A stretch of DNA of 64,000 bases from Acidimicrobiia bacterium (GTDB lineage: Bacteria; Actinomycetota; Acidimicrobiia; IMCC26256; JAOSJL01), in NCBI GenBank assembly GCA_027494115.1, contig JAOSJL010000001.1, forward strand, positions 2,085,218-2,149,217. The letters run 5' to 3'. Position numbers and translations under genes: made by a program. The first letter of the stretch is position 1. Every line of letters begins with the position of its first letter. The notes beneath the pieces are model-generated. The model ran no database searches. It was not told the DNA's origin and saw only the letters and a list, made by a program, of their open reading frames with translations. Below are positions 43,100 through 52,045 of the stretch, one piece after another.

Positions 43100-44240
43100 G
43101 TGTCGAGCCTGCTGGTCACCAACGACTTCCCGCCGAAGCTGGGTGGAATCCAGTCGTATCTCCACGAGCTCTGGAGGCGGCTCCCGCCCGAGGAGACCCA
43201 CGTCCTCACGACTCCTCACGCCGGGTCGGAGCGTTTCGACGCAGATCAGGACTTCCACATCGAACGCCTGCGCGATCCGGTGCTCCTTCCCCGTCCCGGT
43301 ATGGCCGGGCGCGTCGACGCGATGGCCCGCGACGTCGGAGCCGATGTCATTTTCCTCGATCCCACCCTTCCGCTCGGCCTGATCGGTCGTCGCCTGAAGT
43401 CGGCACCGCATCTCGTGGTCGTTCATGGCGCTGAAGTGACGGTGCCGGGGCGGCTCCCTCTGTCGCACACGCTCGCCGGGCATGTGTTGCGCGGTGCAGA
43501 AGGAATCGTGGCGGCGGGGGAACTATCCGGCGTCCGAGGCCGCGCACGCCGCGGGTCAACCGGTTCCGGGTGTGGTCGTGCCTCCCGGCGTCGATCCGAC
43601 CAGGTTCCAACCCCTCCAATCGAGCGACGAGCGGACCGAGGTCCGAAGACGTTTCGGTCTCGACCCCGATCGCCCCCTGGTTCTGGGGGTCTCACGTCTC
43701 GTGCCGCGCAAGGGCTTCGATGTGCTCCTGCGCGCGGTGGCGACCATCCCCGACGTCCAGGTGGCGATCGGTGGAACCGGCCGTGATCGCAAGCGACTCG
43801 AGTCCGTGGCGCGCGAGGTCGGTCTCGGGGACCGCGCCGTGTTTCTCGGGCGCGTACCCGACGAGGACCTCGCCGGCGTCTACGCGTGCGCTGACGTCTT
43901 CTCCATGCTGTGCAGGGAACGTTGGAGGGGTCTCGAAGCGGAAGGCTTCGGCATCGTCTTCCTCGAGGCGGCGGCGTGCGGAGTCCCGGTTGTCGCGGGA
44001 CGCAGCGGCGGTTCGCACGAAGCGGTGCTCGACGGGGAAACCGGCTTCGTCGTGGAGCCGGAGGACGTCGAGCAAGTCCGCGAGGTTCTCGAGCGGCTGT
44101 TGTGCGATGACGGCATGCGTGAGGCGATGGGACATCGGGCACGGGAGTGCTCGGAAACGGAGTGGTCCTACGACCAACGCGCGAGCTTGCTCGCACCGAT
44201 CGCAGGGGGCCGGTTCGATGCACTGGTTCCGTTGAGATGA
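43100..44240 (+). CDS. pimB: GT4 glycosyltransferase, PimB-like (frameshifted)
   Basis: SLLVTNDFPPKLGGIQSYLH near the start is the PimB signature. The C-terminal half has LVLGVSRLVPRKGFDVLLRA and EGFGIVFLEAAACGVPVVAG with the sugar-nucleotide-binding Glu pair. An extra G in the run at 43516-43520 breaks the frame; removing it gives IVAAGNYPASEAAHAAG. The joined protein has about 379 residues, normal for the family. PimB transfers mannose from GDP-mannose to phosphatidylinositol monomannoside at the inner membrane face; whether this organism makes such lipids is inferred only from this gene. Confidence 0.8.
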
Positions 44241-45157
44241 CCGAAGATCCTGTGAGAGAAGGAGCCGCGGGCGCAGATCCATCCGATGGTTCCGACACCG
44301 TGCCCGGGCGGTGGATCTTCGTCGTCTCGTGGTCGAGCGTGGCGCTCTTCGCCGTGACCGGTGTTCCGGCAGCGCTGGGCGTGGACGCCTTCGATACCGC
44401 TGCGGTGGCGACCACGATCGGCCTGTTCGTGGCGTCGTTCCCGGTCTGGATCGCAGCCTTCGGTGTCGCGCTTGTTCGCAACGCGCGCGGTGCGGAGATC
44501 GCCGTCTCGACGCTCTTCCTGGCGGAGGGTCGGGCACCGGCTACCGCTCGTTGGCAGCTCTACGGGGCTCTGGGCCTGAGCCTCCTCGTGGCGGCAGGGA
44601 CGGCCGTGGTCAACCCTTTCGGGGTTATGGTTCCCATGCTGCAACTCGGGTTGATCGGACTGTGGGGGCAACCCATGGCACATTCCCCCCGCGGAGTACG
44701 CCCGACGGAAAGGACTCACGTGGCCGACCAGGCAGTTGACCGCATCCACATCGACGGGTCGCCGGCTGAGTGCTGGGCGGTGGCCACCGACTACGAGAGC
44801 TACCCCGAATGGACCAAGAGCGTGAAGGAGGTGTCGGTTCTCGAGAGGGACGACGAGGGTCGCGGCGCCAAGGTCGAGCTCCGGGTGGCGGCCATGGGAA
44901 AGAGCCTGCGTTCCGTGTACGACTACGACTACTCGGATGCCCCCGCGTCATTCGCGTGGTCGCTCGCCGAGGGCGACATGCTGAAGAGCCTCGAGGGCCG
45001 CTACTCCTTCGAAGCCGACGGAAACGGAACCCGTGTCGTCTACGAGCTCGCGGTCGAAGTAGCGGTTCCGATGCCGGGCTTCATGAAGAAGAAGGCCTCA
45101 CGGCTCATCATGGGCGACGCGCTGAAGGAGCTGAAGCGACGCGTCGAGTCTGACTGA
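44237..45157 (+). CDS. membrane segment plus SRPBCC (START-like) domain, possibly two genes
   Basis: As read, one frame encodes four hydrophobic segments (for example WIFVVSWSSVALFAVTGVPA) followed by an SRPBCC domain (GSPAECWAVATDYESYPEWT, MKKKASRLIMGDALKELKRR). The alternative frame continues the membrane part as GATHGTFPPRSTPDG and stops at 44739, while GTG 44720 would then start a separate SRPBCC gene. An extra G in the run at 44664-44668 would explain the fusion. SRPBCC proteins bind lipids or polyketide-like ligands in a deep pocket. The ATG overlaps the PimB-like stop (ATGA). Confidence 0.7.
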   Translation: MTEDPVREGAAGADPSDGSDTVPGRWIFVVSWSSVALFAVTGVPAALGVDAFDTAAVATTIGLFVASFPVWIAAFGVALVRNARGAEIAVSTLFLAEGRAPATARWQLYGALGLSLLVAAGTAVVNPFGVMVPMLQLGLIGLWGQPMAHSPRGVRPTERTHVADQAVDRIHIDGSPAECWAVATDYESYPEWTKSVKEVSVLERDDEGRGAKVELRVAAMGKSLRSVYDYDYSDAPASFAWSLAEGDMLKSLEGRYSFEADGNGTRVVYELAVEVAVPMPGFMKKKASRLIMGDALKELKRRVESD

Positions 45158-45184
45158 GACGAGTCTGACTGAGACGAGTCTGAC
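45146..45184 (+). repeat. 15-bp tandem repeat across the SRPBCC stop codon (2.6 copies)
   Basis: GAGTCTGACTGAGAC is repeated twice fully and then as GAGTCTGAC. The first copy contains the last codons and the stop of the SRPBCC gene, so each full unit carries an in-frame TGA. Confidence 0.85.
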
Positions 45185-45229
45185 GGGAATGGGACGCTGG
45201 TGACCGGCTGCCGGTAGCCTTGCCCGTCC

Positions 45230-46396
45230 ATGCGCGTCCTTCTCTTCACCGGTAAGGGAGGCGTCGGCAAGACCACGGTCGCGGCGGCCACGGCTCTCCG
45301 GGCGGCGGAGTCGGGGATGCGGACCCTCGTGTGCTCCACCGACCCTGCCCATTCACTCGGCGACGCACTCGACGTGGAGCTGGGCGACACCGTTCTCCCT
45401 GTCACGGGTCGCCTCGACGGCCAGGAGCTCGACGCCCGCGACCGTCTCGAAGAGGCGTGGGGGTCGATCCGGGACTACCTGGTGGCGCTCTTCCAGTGGG
45501 CCGGCGCCGAGAGCCTCGACGCCGAGGAACTCGCGGTGATTCCCGGGCTCGACGAGGTGTTCGCGCTGGCCGAGCTCCGCACACAGGCCGAATCGGGAGA
45601 GTACGACCTCATCGTCGTCGACTGTGCGCCGACTGCGGAAACGCTTCGCCTGCTCTCGCTTCCCGATGTCCTCGGTTGGTACATGGAAAGGATCTTCCCG
45701 GCCCAGCGTGCCGTGACGCGTGCGGTTCGGCCGCTCATGAGTCGCATGGTGAAGATGCCGACGCCCGGCGAAGGGGTCTTCGAGAACGTCCGGCGGTTCT
45801 ACGATCGTCTGGACGGTGTGCGCGACCTGCTCACCGACGGCAGCGTGAGCAGCGCACGCCTGGTCGTCACGCCCGAGCGGATGGTCGTGGCCGAAGCCCG
45901 GCGCACGTTCACGTACCTCTCGCTCTTCGGCTACCACGTGGACGCGGTGATCGCGAACCGCGTCCTCCCCGACGCCGTGACCGATCCGTGGTTCAAGGGT
46001 TGGCGCGACGCCCAAGCGGAGCACCTCGGCACCATCACCACGAACTTCGAGCCTGTCCCGATCGTGCAGGCCGAGTTGGCCGAAAACGAGCTCGTCGGCA
46101 TTCAGAGGCTGAGCGCGTTCGGTGCGAGCCTCTACGGTGACGACCCGCCCGACCGTCGGATGAGCACCGTCGAGCCCATGAGCCTCCGCCAGCGCGACGG
46201 TATCCCGGTGCTTTCGCTGAACCTGCCCTTCACGACCAAGGAAGAGGTCGATCTGGGGCGATCAGGCGACGAGCTCTACATCGGTATCGCCTCGTACCGG
46301 CGGGCGATTCTGCTGCCCGACAGCCTGCGCCGCCGCCCGGTACGCCGCGCGCACATCGAGAACGCCAGACTGGACATCGAGTTCGGGGAGGTCTGA
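45230..46396 (+). CDS. ArsA/GET3-family ATPase
   Basis: The 388-residue protein has the P-loop GKGGVGKTT at residues 8-16, the A-loop STDPAHSLGDAL, DLIVVDCAPTAETLRLLSLP (switch II) and a C-terminal Met/Pro-poor domain ending VRRAHIENARLDIEFGEV. The arsenite-binding Cys triad of true ArsA pumps is absent, as usual for actinobacterial homologues, so arsenite export is not supported. It may target proteins or act as a regulatory ATPase. TAGCCT at 45215-45220, 9 nt before the ATG, suggests leaderless transcription. A hypothetical protein gene follows after 2 nt. Confidence 0.85.
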   Translation: MRVLLFTGKGGVGKTTVAAATALRAAESGMRTLVCSTDPAHSLGDALDVELGDTVLPVTGRLDGQELDARDRLEEAWGSIRDYLVALFQWAGAESLDAEELAVIPGLDEVFALAELRTQAESGEYDLIVVDCAPTAETLRLLSLPDVLGWYMERIFPAQRAVTRAVRPLMSRMVKMPTPGEGVFENVRRFYDRLDGVRDLLTDGSVSSARLVVTPERMVVAEARRTFTYLSLFGYHVDAVIANRVLPDAVTDPWFKGWRDAQAEHLGTITTNFEPVPIVQAELAENELVGIQRLSAFGASLYGDDPPDRRMSTVEPMSLRQRDGIPVLSLNLPFTTKEEVDLGRSGDELYIGIASYRRAILLPDSLRRRPVRRAHIENARLDIEFGEV

Positions 46397-46398
46397 CG

Positions 46399-46914
46399 AT
46401 GCGCGAAACCCATCGCCCGAGAGGCAACCCGTTGTTCGACGACCTCGACGCCGACTTCGGTGCCGACACGGCCCCCGACCCGGCTGTCGATGCTGCCGGT
46501 GACACGAACGCCGATCCCGATTCGCGTTCGCAGGGCTTCGGGGAGGCGGGGGAGACCTGGGGAGCGTCCGACGAGGGCTTCGCACGCTCGCGCCGCTCGC
46601 GCCGGCCACCGCCCACGTCATCGCGGGAGTCGATGTTGGGGAGGTCGGCGTCAGCCAACCCGCTCGTCGACGCCCTCATGGAGGCGGGCCCCGAGACAGC
46701 GGAGCATCTCCTGCGCGCCATGGAGGAACTGCTCCTCGCCGCGCAGACCGTCGTGCAGGCGGCCGAACGCGGGGTGGGTGAACAGCGCGGATCTGGTGAA
46801 CAGCGTGCAGCGAGTGAGCGGCGCGGGACCGGTGCTGAAGGACCCACCACATCCGATGGCGAGTCGCCGGGCGGTGCGGCGACCGGTGGTTTCTCGTCCA
46901 TCCACCTGGACTAG
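46399..46914 (+). CDS. hypothetical acidic protein between ArsA and ROK genes
   Basis: The 171-residue product has a disordered Asp/Ala/Gly-rich N-terminal half (DADFGADTAPDPAVDAAGD), then one conserved-looking helical segment (NPLVDALMEAGPETAEHLLR), and a Gly/Glu/Arg-rich tail made of three 18-bp repeats (GTGAACAGCGCGGATCTG type, 46778-46831). The helical part resembles short proteins encoded beside glucokinases in other actinobacteria, but I cannot name the family. It starts 2 nt after the ArsA gene. Confidence 0.65.
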   Translation: MRETHRPRGNPLFDDLDADFGADTAPDPAVDAAGDTNADPDSRSQGFGEAGETWGASDEGFARSRRSRRPPPTSSRESMLGRSASANPLVDALMEAGPETAEHLLRAMEELLLAAQTVVQAAERGVGEQRGSGEQRAASERRGTGAEGPTTSDGESPGGAATGGFSSIHLD

Positions 46915-46929
46915 GGATCGCGCGCGGCC

Positions 46930-47871
46930 GTGATCACCCTGGGCATCGACGTCGGCGGCACGAAGATGCTCGGCGTTGCTCTCGACGAGGAGGGGTCGGT
47001 GCTCGCCCGCAGCCGAATTCCCACGCCGGAGAGCTACGCGGACCTCCTCGACGAATTCGTGGAGATCGCCCGCTCACTCGAATCAGAGGCCGGGGCCTTT
47101 TCGGGTGTCGGCGTCGGGATCGCCGGTCTGGTCACGCTCGACGGTCGGGTCCGGTACGCACCGAATCTCCCGGCGCTTCGCGAGGCTCCGCTCGCCGACG
47201 ACCTCGGCGAGCGCCTGGGAGTCCGGGTCGCCGTCGACAACGACGCCAACGCCGCCGGTTGGGGCGAGGCGACCGCCGGAGCCGCGCGCGGCGGCACCCA
47301 CGTTCTCGTGATAACGCTGGGGACCGGAATCGGCGGGGGCATCGTCACCGACGGGCGTCCGTACCGTGGCGCCAACGGTTTTGCCGCCGAGATCGGCCAC
47401 TTCACCGTCGACCCGAACGGTCCCCGATGCGCGTGTGGCGAGTCGGGGCACTGGGAGGCGATGGCGTCGGGAACCGCCCTGGGCCGGCTCGCACGGGAGT
47501 GGGTGGGCGCCGGTCGTGCGCCGAGCGCGCTGGCCGAAGCCGACGGCGATGCCACGGCTGTCGATGGTCGCCACGTGACCCGCTCGGCGGCCCGCGGAGC
47601 CGACGACTCGCTCGCACTGCTCGCCGAGTACGCCGATCGTGTGGCCATCGGGCTCGCGGGCCTGGCGAACATTCTCGATCCGGAGAAGATCGTCATCGGC
47701 GGCGGCGTCATGACGGCCGGCGCGGCGCTTCTCGAGCCACTCCAGCGCTGTGTTGCGCACCGGATCGAAGCACCGGATTACCGCCCGGCGATTCCGGTCG
47801 TCGCGGCCGAACTGGGTGAGGCGGCCGGTGCCATTGGAGCGGCCGTTTTCGCCCGCGCGAGCCAGAGCTAG
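46930..47871 (+). CDS. ROK-family sugar kinase (glucokinase-like)
   Basis: The 313-residue protein has the phosphate-binding motif GIDVGGTKMLG at the start, DNDANAAGWGEA with the catalytic Asp, TLGTGIGGGIV, and the ROK zinc motif GPRCACGESGHWEAMASG. In that motif the usual third Cys (GCxE) is His. IVIGGGVMTAG closes the ATP site. It most likely phosphorylates glucose or a related hexose with ATP. GTG 46930 is the start. It ends the ArsA-hypothetical-ROK run. Confidence 0.85.
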   Translation: MITLGIDVGGTKMLGVALDEEGSVLARSRIPTPESYADLLDEFVEIARSLESEAGAFSGVGVGIAGLVTLDGRVRYAPNLPALREAPLADDLGERLGVRVAVDNDANAAGWGEATAGAARGGTHVLVITLGTGIGGGIVTDGRPYRGANGFAAEIGHFTVDPNGPRCACGESGHWEAMASGTALGRLAREWVGAGRAPSALAEADGDATAVDGRHVTRSAARGADDSLALLAEYADRVAIGLAGLANILDPEKIVIGGGVMTAGAALLEPLQRCVAHRIEAPDYRPAIPVVAAELGEAAGAIGAAVFARASQS

Positions 47872-47878
47872 AAACCCG

Positions 47879-49150
47879 TCAGCTGTAACGCGCCTCGACG
47901 CCGCGGGACTCGCCGTGGTTCGCCACCGCATCGGCCAGATCCGCGAGGAACACGTCGACGATCTTCCTGTGGGCCGGCGAGATCATCATGTGAAGCGCGT
48001 CCGGACCCGTCTGGCGGTCCAGGTGCCAGCCGCGGTCGTCCATGACGTCTCCGACAGCGCCGATGTCGACGGTGTCGGACCCGAAAGCCACGAGACTCGC
48101 CGCGGGCTCCCCGAGTACGTGGAGCTCGGGGATTTCTTCGATGCCCGTCTTCAGGGCGGCCGTGGTGTCGAGGAGGGATTCCGCGAGCGCGACGTAGCCC
48201 TCGACGCCGAGGTGTCGCATGACGGCCCACGCCGCGGCGATCGGCGCCGCCGGCCGGGCCCCGGCCATGGCAGGTGACCCGTAGAGGCCGCCGGGCCAGC
48301 GGTCGTACAGAAACACCTGGTGGTCCATGAACCACTCGTGACGTCGGTGCAGCACCACCGAGGCGCCCTTCGTGGTGTATCCGTACTTGTGGACGTCGGC
48401 CGACATGGACGTGACGCCCTCCACGCGGAAGTCGAAGGGTGGGACGTCGCGTCCGAGGCGCTCGAGAAAGGGGAGGAGGAACCCGCCCACGCAGGAGTCG
48501 GTGTGGAACGCGATACCTCGCTCGGCCGCAATGGCGGCGAGCTCCGGGATGGGGTCGATGACGCCGTGGGGATAGCCGGGCGCGGACCCCACGATCATGG
48601 CCGTGCGGTCCGTCACGAGCTCCGCCGCGGCGCCTACGTCGGCGCGGAAGTCGTCGCCGATCGGGATCTGCACGTGCTCGAGCCCGAGGACGTACGCAGC
48701 CTTGGCGAACGCCGGGTGGGCGGAGACCGGAGCGAGGAGTTGCGGTTCGGTGACGCCTCGCTCGGCAAGGGCACGACCACGGGCGACGAGGGTCGCCATG
48801 AGGATCGATTCCGTTCCCCCCGAGGTCATCGATCCGCCGAAGTCTTCCGGCGCGTGCAGCAGGTCGGCGGTCATCGAGACGACGTCGGCCTCCATCTCCC
48901 GCAGTGACGGGAAGCGGAACGGGTTGAGTGCGTTCTCGTAGAGGTAGAGATCGTGCGCGTCGGCCACGACGTCATCGATCTCGATCGGGGAGCCGGAGCT
49001 GCTGTCGCGAGCGTCCTCGTCGAGGGCGCCCTCGGTGGGATAGATCAGCGAGAACGTCCGACCCTCCGCCCAACGGGCGTCGTCCTTCTTCTTGGCGCGC
49101 ATTTCTCCGGAGATGTCCGGTCGGCTCATGCCCTGCTCGGGGAACTTCAC
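47879..49150 (-). CDS. PLP-dependent group II decarboxylase / sphingosine-1-phosphate lyase-like
   Basis: The 423-residue protein has FGGSMTSGGTESILMATLVA (PLP phosphate site), AIAAERGIAFHTDSCVGGFL and the Schiff-base Lys in SADVHKYGYTTKGASVVL. This is the layout of sphingosine-1-phosphate lyase-like and glutamate-decarboxylase-like enzymes. GTG 49150 has GGAGG upstream. It converges with the ROK gene (7 nt apart) and leads a same-strand group with a thioesterase and echA19 upstream of it. The substrate, a phosphorylated long-chain base or an amino acid, cannot be chosen from sequence. Confidence 0.85.
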   Translation of the reverse strand: MKFPEQGMSRPDISGEMRAKKKDDARWAEGRTFSLIYPTEGALDEDARDSSSGSPIEIDDVVADAHDLYLYENALNPFRFPSLREMEADVVSMTADLLHAPEDFGGSMTSGGTESILMATLVARGRALAERGVTEPQLLAPVSAHPAFAKAAYVLGLEHVQIPIGDDFRADVGAAAELVTDRTAMIVGSAPGYPHGVIDPIPELAAIAAERGIAFHTDSCVGGFLLPFLERLGRDVPPFDFRVEGVTSMSADVHKYGYTTKGASVVLHRRHEWFMDHQVFLYDRWPGGLYGSPAMAGARPAAPIAAAWAVMRHLGVEGYVALAESLLDTTAALKTGIEEIPELHVLGEPAASLVAFGSDTVDIGAVGDVMDDRGWHLDRQTGPDALHMMISPAHRKIVDVFLADLADAVANHGESRGVEARYS

Positions 49151-49176
49151 GAATCCTTCGCCTCCGTCGTGTTCGC

Positions 49177-49830
49177 CTACTTGGCCTGCTCAGCCTGTTT
49201 GCGCAGAGCACCGAAGTACTCCTCGGCGAGTTGTGCGTCGATTCCCACGAACAGCCCTTCGGCCTCCGCGGTGAGCTCACCGTCGACCCGCAGTGTCGCG
49301 TGTGCGACGAGGCGGCGCCCCTGGCGGCGTTCGTGCCAGGCCTCGAAACGGGCGGGGCAATGCAAGGGAGTGGGTCGGCGGTACCGAACCGTGAGCTTGG
49401 CGGTCATACCCGGCGATTCTCCCGTGATGTTCGCGACGCCGAGCAGTTCGTCGAAGACCGATGCGAGGACGCCACCGTGGACGTAGCCGGGCGGTCCCTC
49501 GTAGGGAGCCCGAAAGGTCACGTGACCGAAGACGCGACCGTCGACGATCTCGAGGTCTACGGGCGGAGCCAGAGGATTCTCGCCCCCGAGCTGGGGACTG
49601 CCCGCTACGTGACTGTCGGTGCCTCCGAACGCCTCTGCTCCCTTGAGGTCGGTGCGATGACGGGCCGTGCGCCCGCTGTCGCGCAACGCTGCGATGCCGG
49701 CGGCCACGGTATCGGCGGCCCGGTCGAGATCCGCGTCCGAGGCGTCGACGGTCATGGTGGCGTCGACCGCGTCGCGCACGACGTGGGCGAGACGTTCGCG
49801 GGCTGTCTCGCTCGCGGGTGTGTCGCTCAC
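49177..49830 (-). CDS. hotdog-fold thioesterase (PaaI/4HBT family)
   Basis: The N-terminal 70 residues are helical and polar; the rest is a hotdog domain with GPPGYVHGGVLASVFDELLG, the HGG motif plus the catalytic acidic residue of the PaaI type, followed by KLTVRYRRPTPL. It would hydrolyse an acyl-CoA. GTG 49830 lies 7 nt after the echA19 stop, so the two are probably expressed together; hydrolysing dead-end acyl-CoAs of the steroid pathway is a reasonable guess. Confidence 0.8.
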   Translation of the reverse strand: MSDTPASETARERLAHVVRDAVDATMTVDASDADLDRAADTVAAGIAALRDSGRTARHRTDLKGAEAFGGTDSHVAGSPQLGGENPLAPPVDLEIVDGRVFGHVTFRAPYEGPPGYVHGGVLASVFDELLGVANITGESPGMTAKLTVRYRRPTPLHCPARFEAWHERRQGRRLVAHATLRVDGELTAEAEGLFVGIDAQLAEEYFGALRKQAEQAK

Positions 49831-49837
49831 GGACGCG

Positions 49838-50650
49838 TCACGTACCCTGGAAGTTCGGTGTGCGTTTCTCGGCGAAGGCGCGCGGGCCCTCCTTGGCGTC
49901 GTCGGTGTCGAACACGGGCCAGCCGAACTCGAGCTCGCGGGCGAGCCCGTCCTTCTCCGACAGATCGCGCGTTGCGAGCACAGACTCCTTGATGGCCTGA
50001 ACGGCGAGAGGCCCGTTGGCCGCGATCTGTTCCGCGATCTCGTACGCCTTGGCGAGAGCCTCGCCGTCGGGCACCACGTGGCCGATGAGACCGATCTGGA
50101 GTGCCTCGTCGGCCTCGACGCGACGCGCGGTCAACAGGAGCTCCATGGCCAGCGTGAAGGGGATCTGGTGCTGGAGTCGCACCGTGGATCCACCCAGTGG
50201 AAACAGTCCACGCTTGGCCTCGAAGATTCCGAAGAACGCGGAGCTCGCCGCGACGCGGATGTCGGTGGCCTGGAGGATCTCGGTTCCGCCCGCCACGGCG
50301 GCTCCCTCGACGGCGGCGATGAGCGGCTTGCGTACCTGGTAGTGACGTAGCAGCGCCTTCCAGTGCAGCTCCGAGTCCTCGGCCAACCGCTTCGCGTAGA
50401 CCTGTGGGAGATCAGGGTCCATCAGGGACTTCAGGTCCGCCCCCGCGCAGAAGGCGCCTCCGGCACCGGTGAGGATCGCCACCCTGATGTCGGGGTCTTC
50501 GTTGATGTGGACCCATGAGTCGTACATGGCGACGAGCATCGGGGCACTGAGTGCGTTCTTGGCCTCCGGCCGGTCGAGGGTGACCACCGCGACGCCGTCA
50601 TCGACCTCGAGGCGGCAGTGCTCGTTCGAGATTTCGTCGTTCAGGGGCAA
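49838..50650 (-). CDS. echA19: enoyl-CoA hydratase EchA19-like
   Basis: The 270-residue crotonase has VTLDRPEAKNALSAPMLVAM, GAGGAFCAGADLKSL, AAVEGAAVAGGTEILQATDI and the ending DDAKEGPRAFAEKRTPNFQG, which matches remembered EchA19 (Rv3516) of M. tuberculosis. EchA19 hydrates the 22-enoyl-CoA of the cholesterol side chain. TTG 50650 is the start, with GGGGAGG just upstream. A KstR-like motif lies about 55-70 nt upstream, shared with the divergent P450 gene. Confidence 0.85.
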   Translation of the reverse strand: MPLNDEISNEHCRLEVDDGVAVVTLDRPEAKNALSAPMLVAMYDSWVHINEDPDIRVAILTGAGGAFCAGADLKSLMDPDLPQVYAKRLAEDSELHWKALLRHYQVRKPLIAAVEGAAVAGGTEILQATDIRVAASSAFFGIFEAKRGLFPLGGSTVRLQHQIPFTLAMELLLTARRVEADEALQIGLIGHVVPDGEALAKAYEIAEQIAANGPLAVQAIKESVLATRDLSEKDGLARELEFGWPVFDTDDAKEGPRAFAEKRTPNFQGT

Positions 50651-50702
50651 CGGGCCTCCCCGGCAGAGGGTGCATCTGTGCGCCGGCCTTGTGGCCGAAA
50701 CA

Positions 50703-50722
50703 GAGAACGTGTGCTAATTCTA
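50703..50722. promoter_or_regulatory. KstR-like operator between echA19 and the CYP125-like gene
   Basis: GAGAACGTGTGCTA at 50703-50716 differs at two positions from the mycobacterial KstR palindrome TAGAACGTGTTCTA, and continues with ATTCTA. On the minus strand TAGAAT at 50722-50717 is a fair -10 for echA19. A similar motif occurs at 53930-53947. Confidence 0.6.
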
Positions 50723-50827
50723 CCTGTCGGGGGCGAAAAGCCGAATCCCGTACGCCTCCGGCACGACGACCTACACGAGCCACGTGAGAACGCGCGGCCA
50801 CCATGCCGAGGAGCGAGACACCATCCG

Positions 50828-52045
50828 ATGACGGTCAGCCAGCGCGGCGACGAATTCCCCCTCGAGGACCAGACAGCCTACGGAGAAGACTCGCCCCTCG
50901 AATTCCTGTGCGAGCTCCAGGAGACCGACCCGGTCCACTGGCATCCGGCGCAGGGCGAGTTCGCCCCCGGATTCTGGGTCGTGACGCGCTATGACGACGT
51001 CGTCACGGTGTCGCGGGAGGCGCGGACCTTTCGCTCAGGTGACGGCTTTCTCATGGAGAAGATGCTGCCGGGTCTCGAGAACCTCATCATCAACCAGGAT
51101 CCACCCGAGCACACGCGCAACCGCATGCTGGTGGCACGCGCGTTCACACCGAAGGTCGTGCGATCGATGGAGGGGTCCGTACGCCGCGCGACCACCGAGA
51201 TCATCGACCGTGCTCTCGAGATGGGGGAGTTCGACTTCGTCAAGGATGTGGCCGCCGAGCTGCCGCTGATGGTGATCGCCGACCTGATCGGTGTTCCCCG
51301 GGAGGACCGCCACAAGGTCTTCGACTGGAGCAACACGATGATGGGTCGCTACGACCCTGAGTACGGCGGTGAGGAAGCCATCGCGGCGATGGAGGCGGCC
51401 GACAACGCGGCAGCGGAGCTCTTCGCCTACGCGCAGACGATGGCCGATGACCACCTGGCAAACCCGCGTGATGATCTGGTCACGAAGTTGCTCACGCCCG
51501 ACGAGAACGGAGACATGCTCACAGCAGAGGAGTACAACTACTTCGTGCTCCTGCTGGCCGTCGCCGGTAACGAGACCACACGGAACCTCATCTCGGGCGG
51601 GATGCAGACGCTGTTCGACCACCCCGACCAGCGCGAACGCGTGGCGCAGGACCGTTCGCTCATCCCGTCGGCTGTGGAGGAGATGCTGCGATTCGTGTCG
51701 CCCGTGCGTTACTTCCGACGGACGGCCGCCGAGGACACGAAGATCGGCGACGTCCCGGTCGCCCAGGGAGACCACGTCACGATCTGGTACGGCGCCGCCA
51801 ACCGCGACCCCCGCCACTTCGAGGATCCGCACACCTTCGACGTGACGCGTGAGCCCAACGAGCACCTCGCCTTCGGCGGCCGCGGCCCGCATTACTGCCT
51901 GGGTGCCAGCCTCGCCCGGATGGAGATCAACGTGATGTTCGAGGAGATCTTCGAGCGGATGCCCGACCTTCAACCCACCGCGCCGGCGTCCCGACTCGCG
52001 TCGAGCCTCATCAACGGCATCAAGCACATCCCCGTGAAGGTCTAG
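50828..52045 (+). CDS. cytochrome P450, CYP125-like steroid side-chain hydroxylase
   Basis: The 405-residue P450 has the I-helix LLAVAGNETTRN, the ExxR region VEEMLRFVSPVRYFRR and the haem loop HLAFGGRGPHYCLGASLARM with the Cys near residue 357. VPREDRHKVFDWSNTMMG and the ending LASSLINGIKHIPVKV resemble CYP125 more than CYP142. CYP125 oxidises the terminal C26/C27 methyl of cholesterol or cholestenone to the acid. It is divergent from echA19 across a KstR-like site. Cytosolic; the redox partners are not in the window. Confidence 0.85.
   Translation: MTVSQRGDEFPLEDQTAYGEDSPLEFLCELQETDPVHWHPAQGEFAPGFWVVTRYDDVVTVSREARTFRSGDGFLMEKMLPGLENLIINQDPPEHTRNRMLVARAFTPKVVRSMEGSVRRATTEIIDRALEMGEFDFVKDVAAELPLMVIADLIGVPREDRHKVFDWSNTMMGRYDPEYGGEEAIAAMEAADNAAAELFAYAQTMADDHLANPRDDLVTKLLTPDENGDMLTAEEYNYFVLLLAVAGNETTRNLISGGMQTLFDHPDQRERVAQDRSLIPSAVEEMLRFVSPVRYFRRTAAEDTKIGDVPVAQGDHVTIWYGAANRDPRHFEDPHTFDVTREPNEHLAFGGRGPHYCLGASLARMEINVMFEEIFERMPDLQPTAPASRLASSLINGIKHIPVKV

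Noticed and set aside
45230..46396. arsenite resistance gene
   Set aside because: The ArsA-type ATPase lacks the metal-binding Cys and there is no arsB/arsR nearby.
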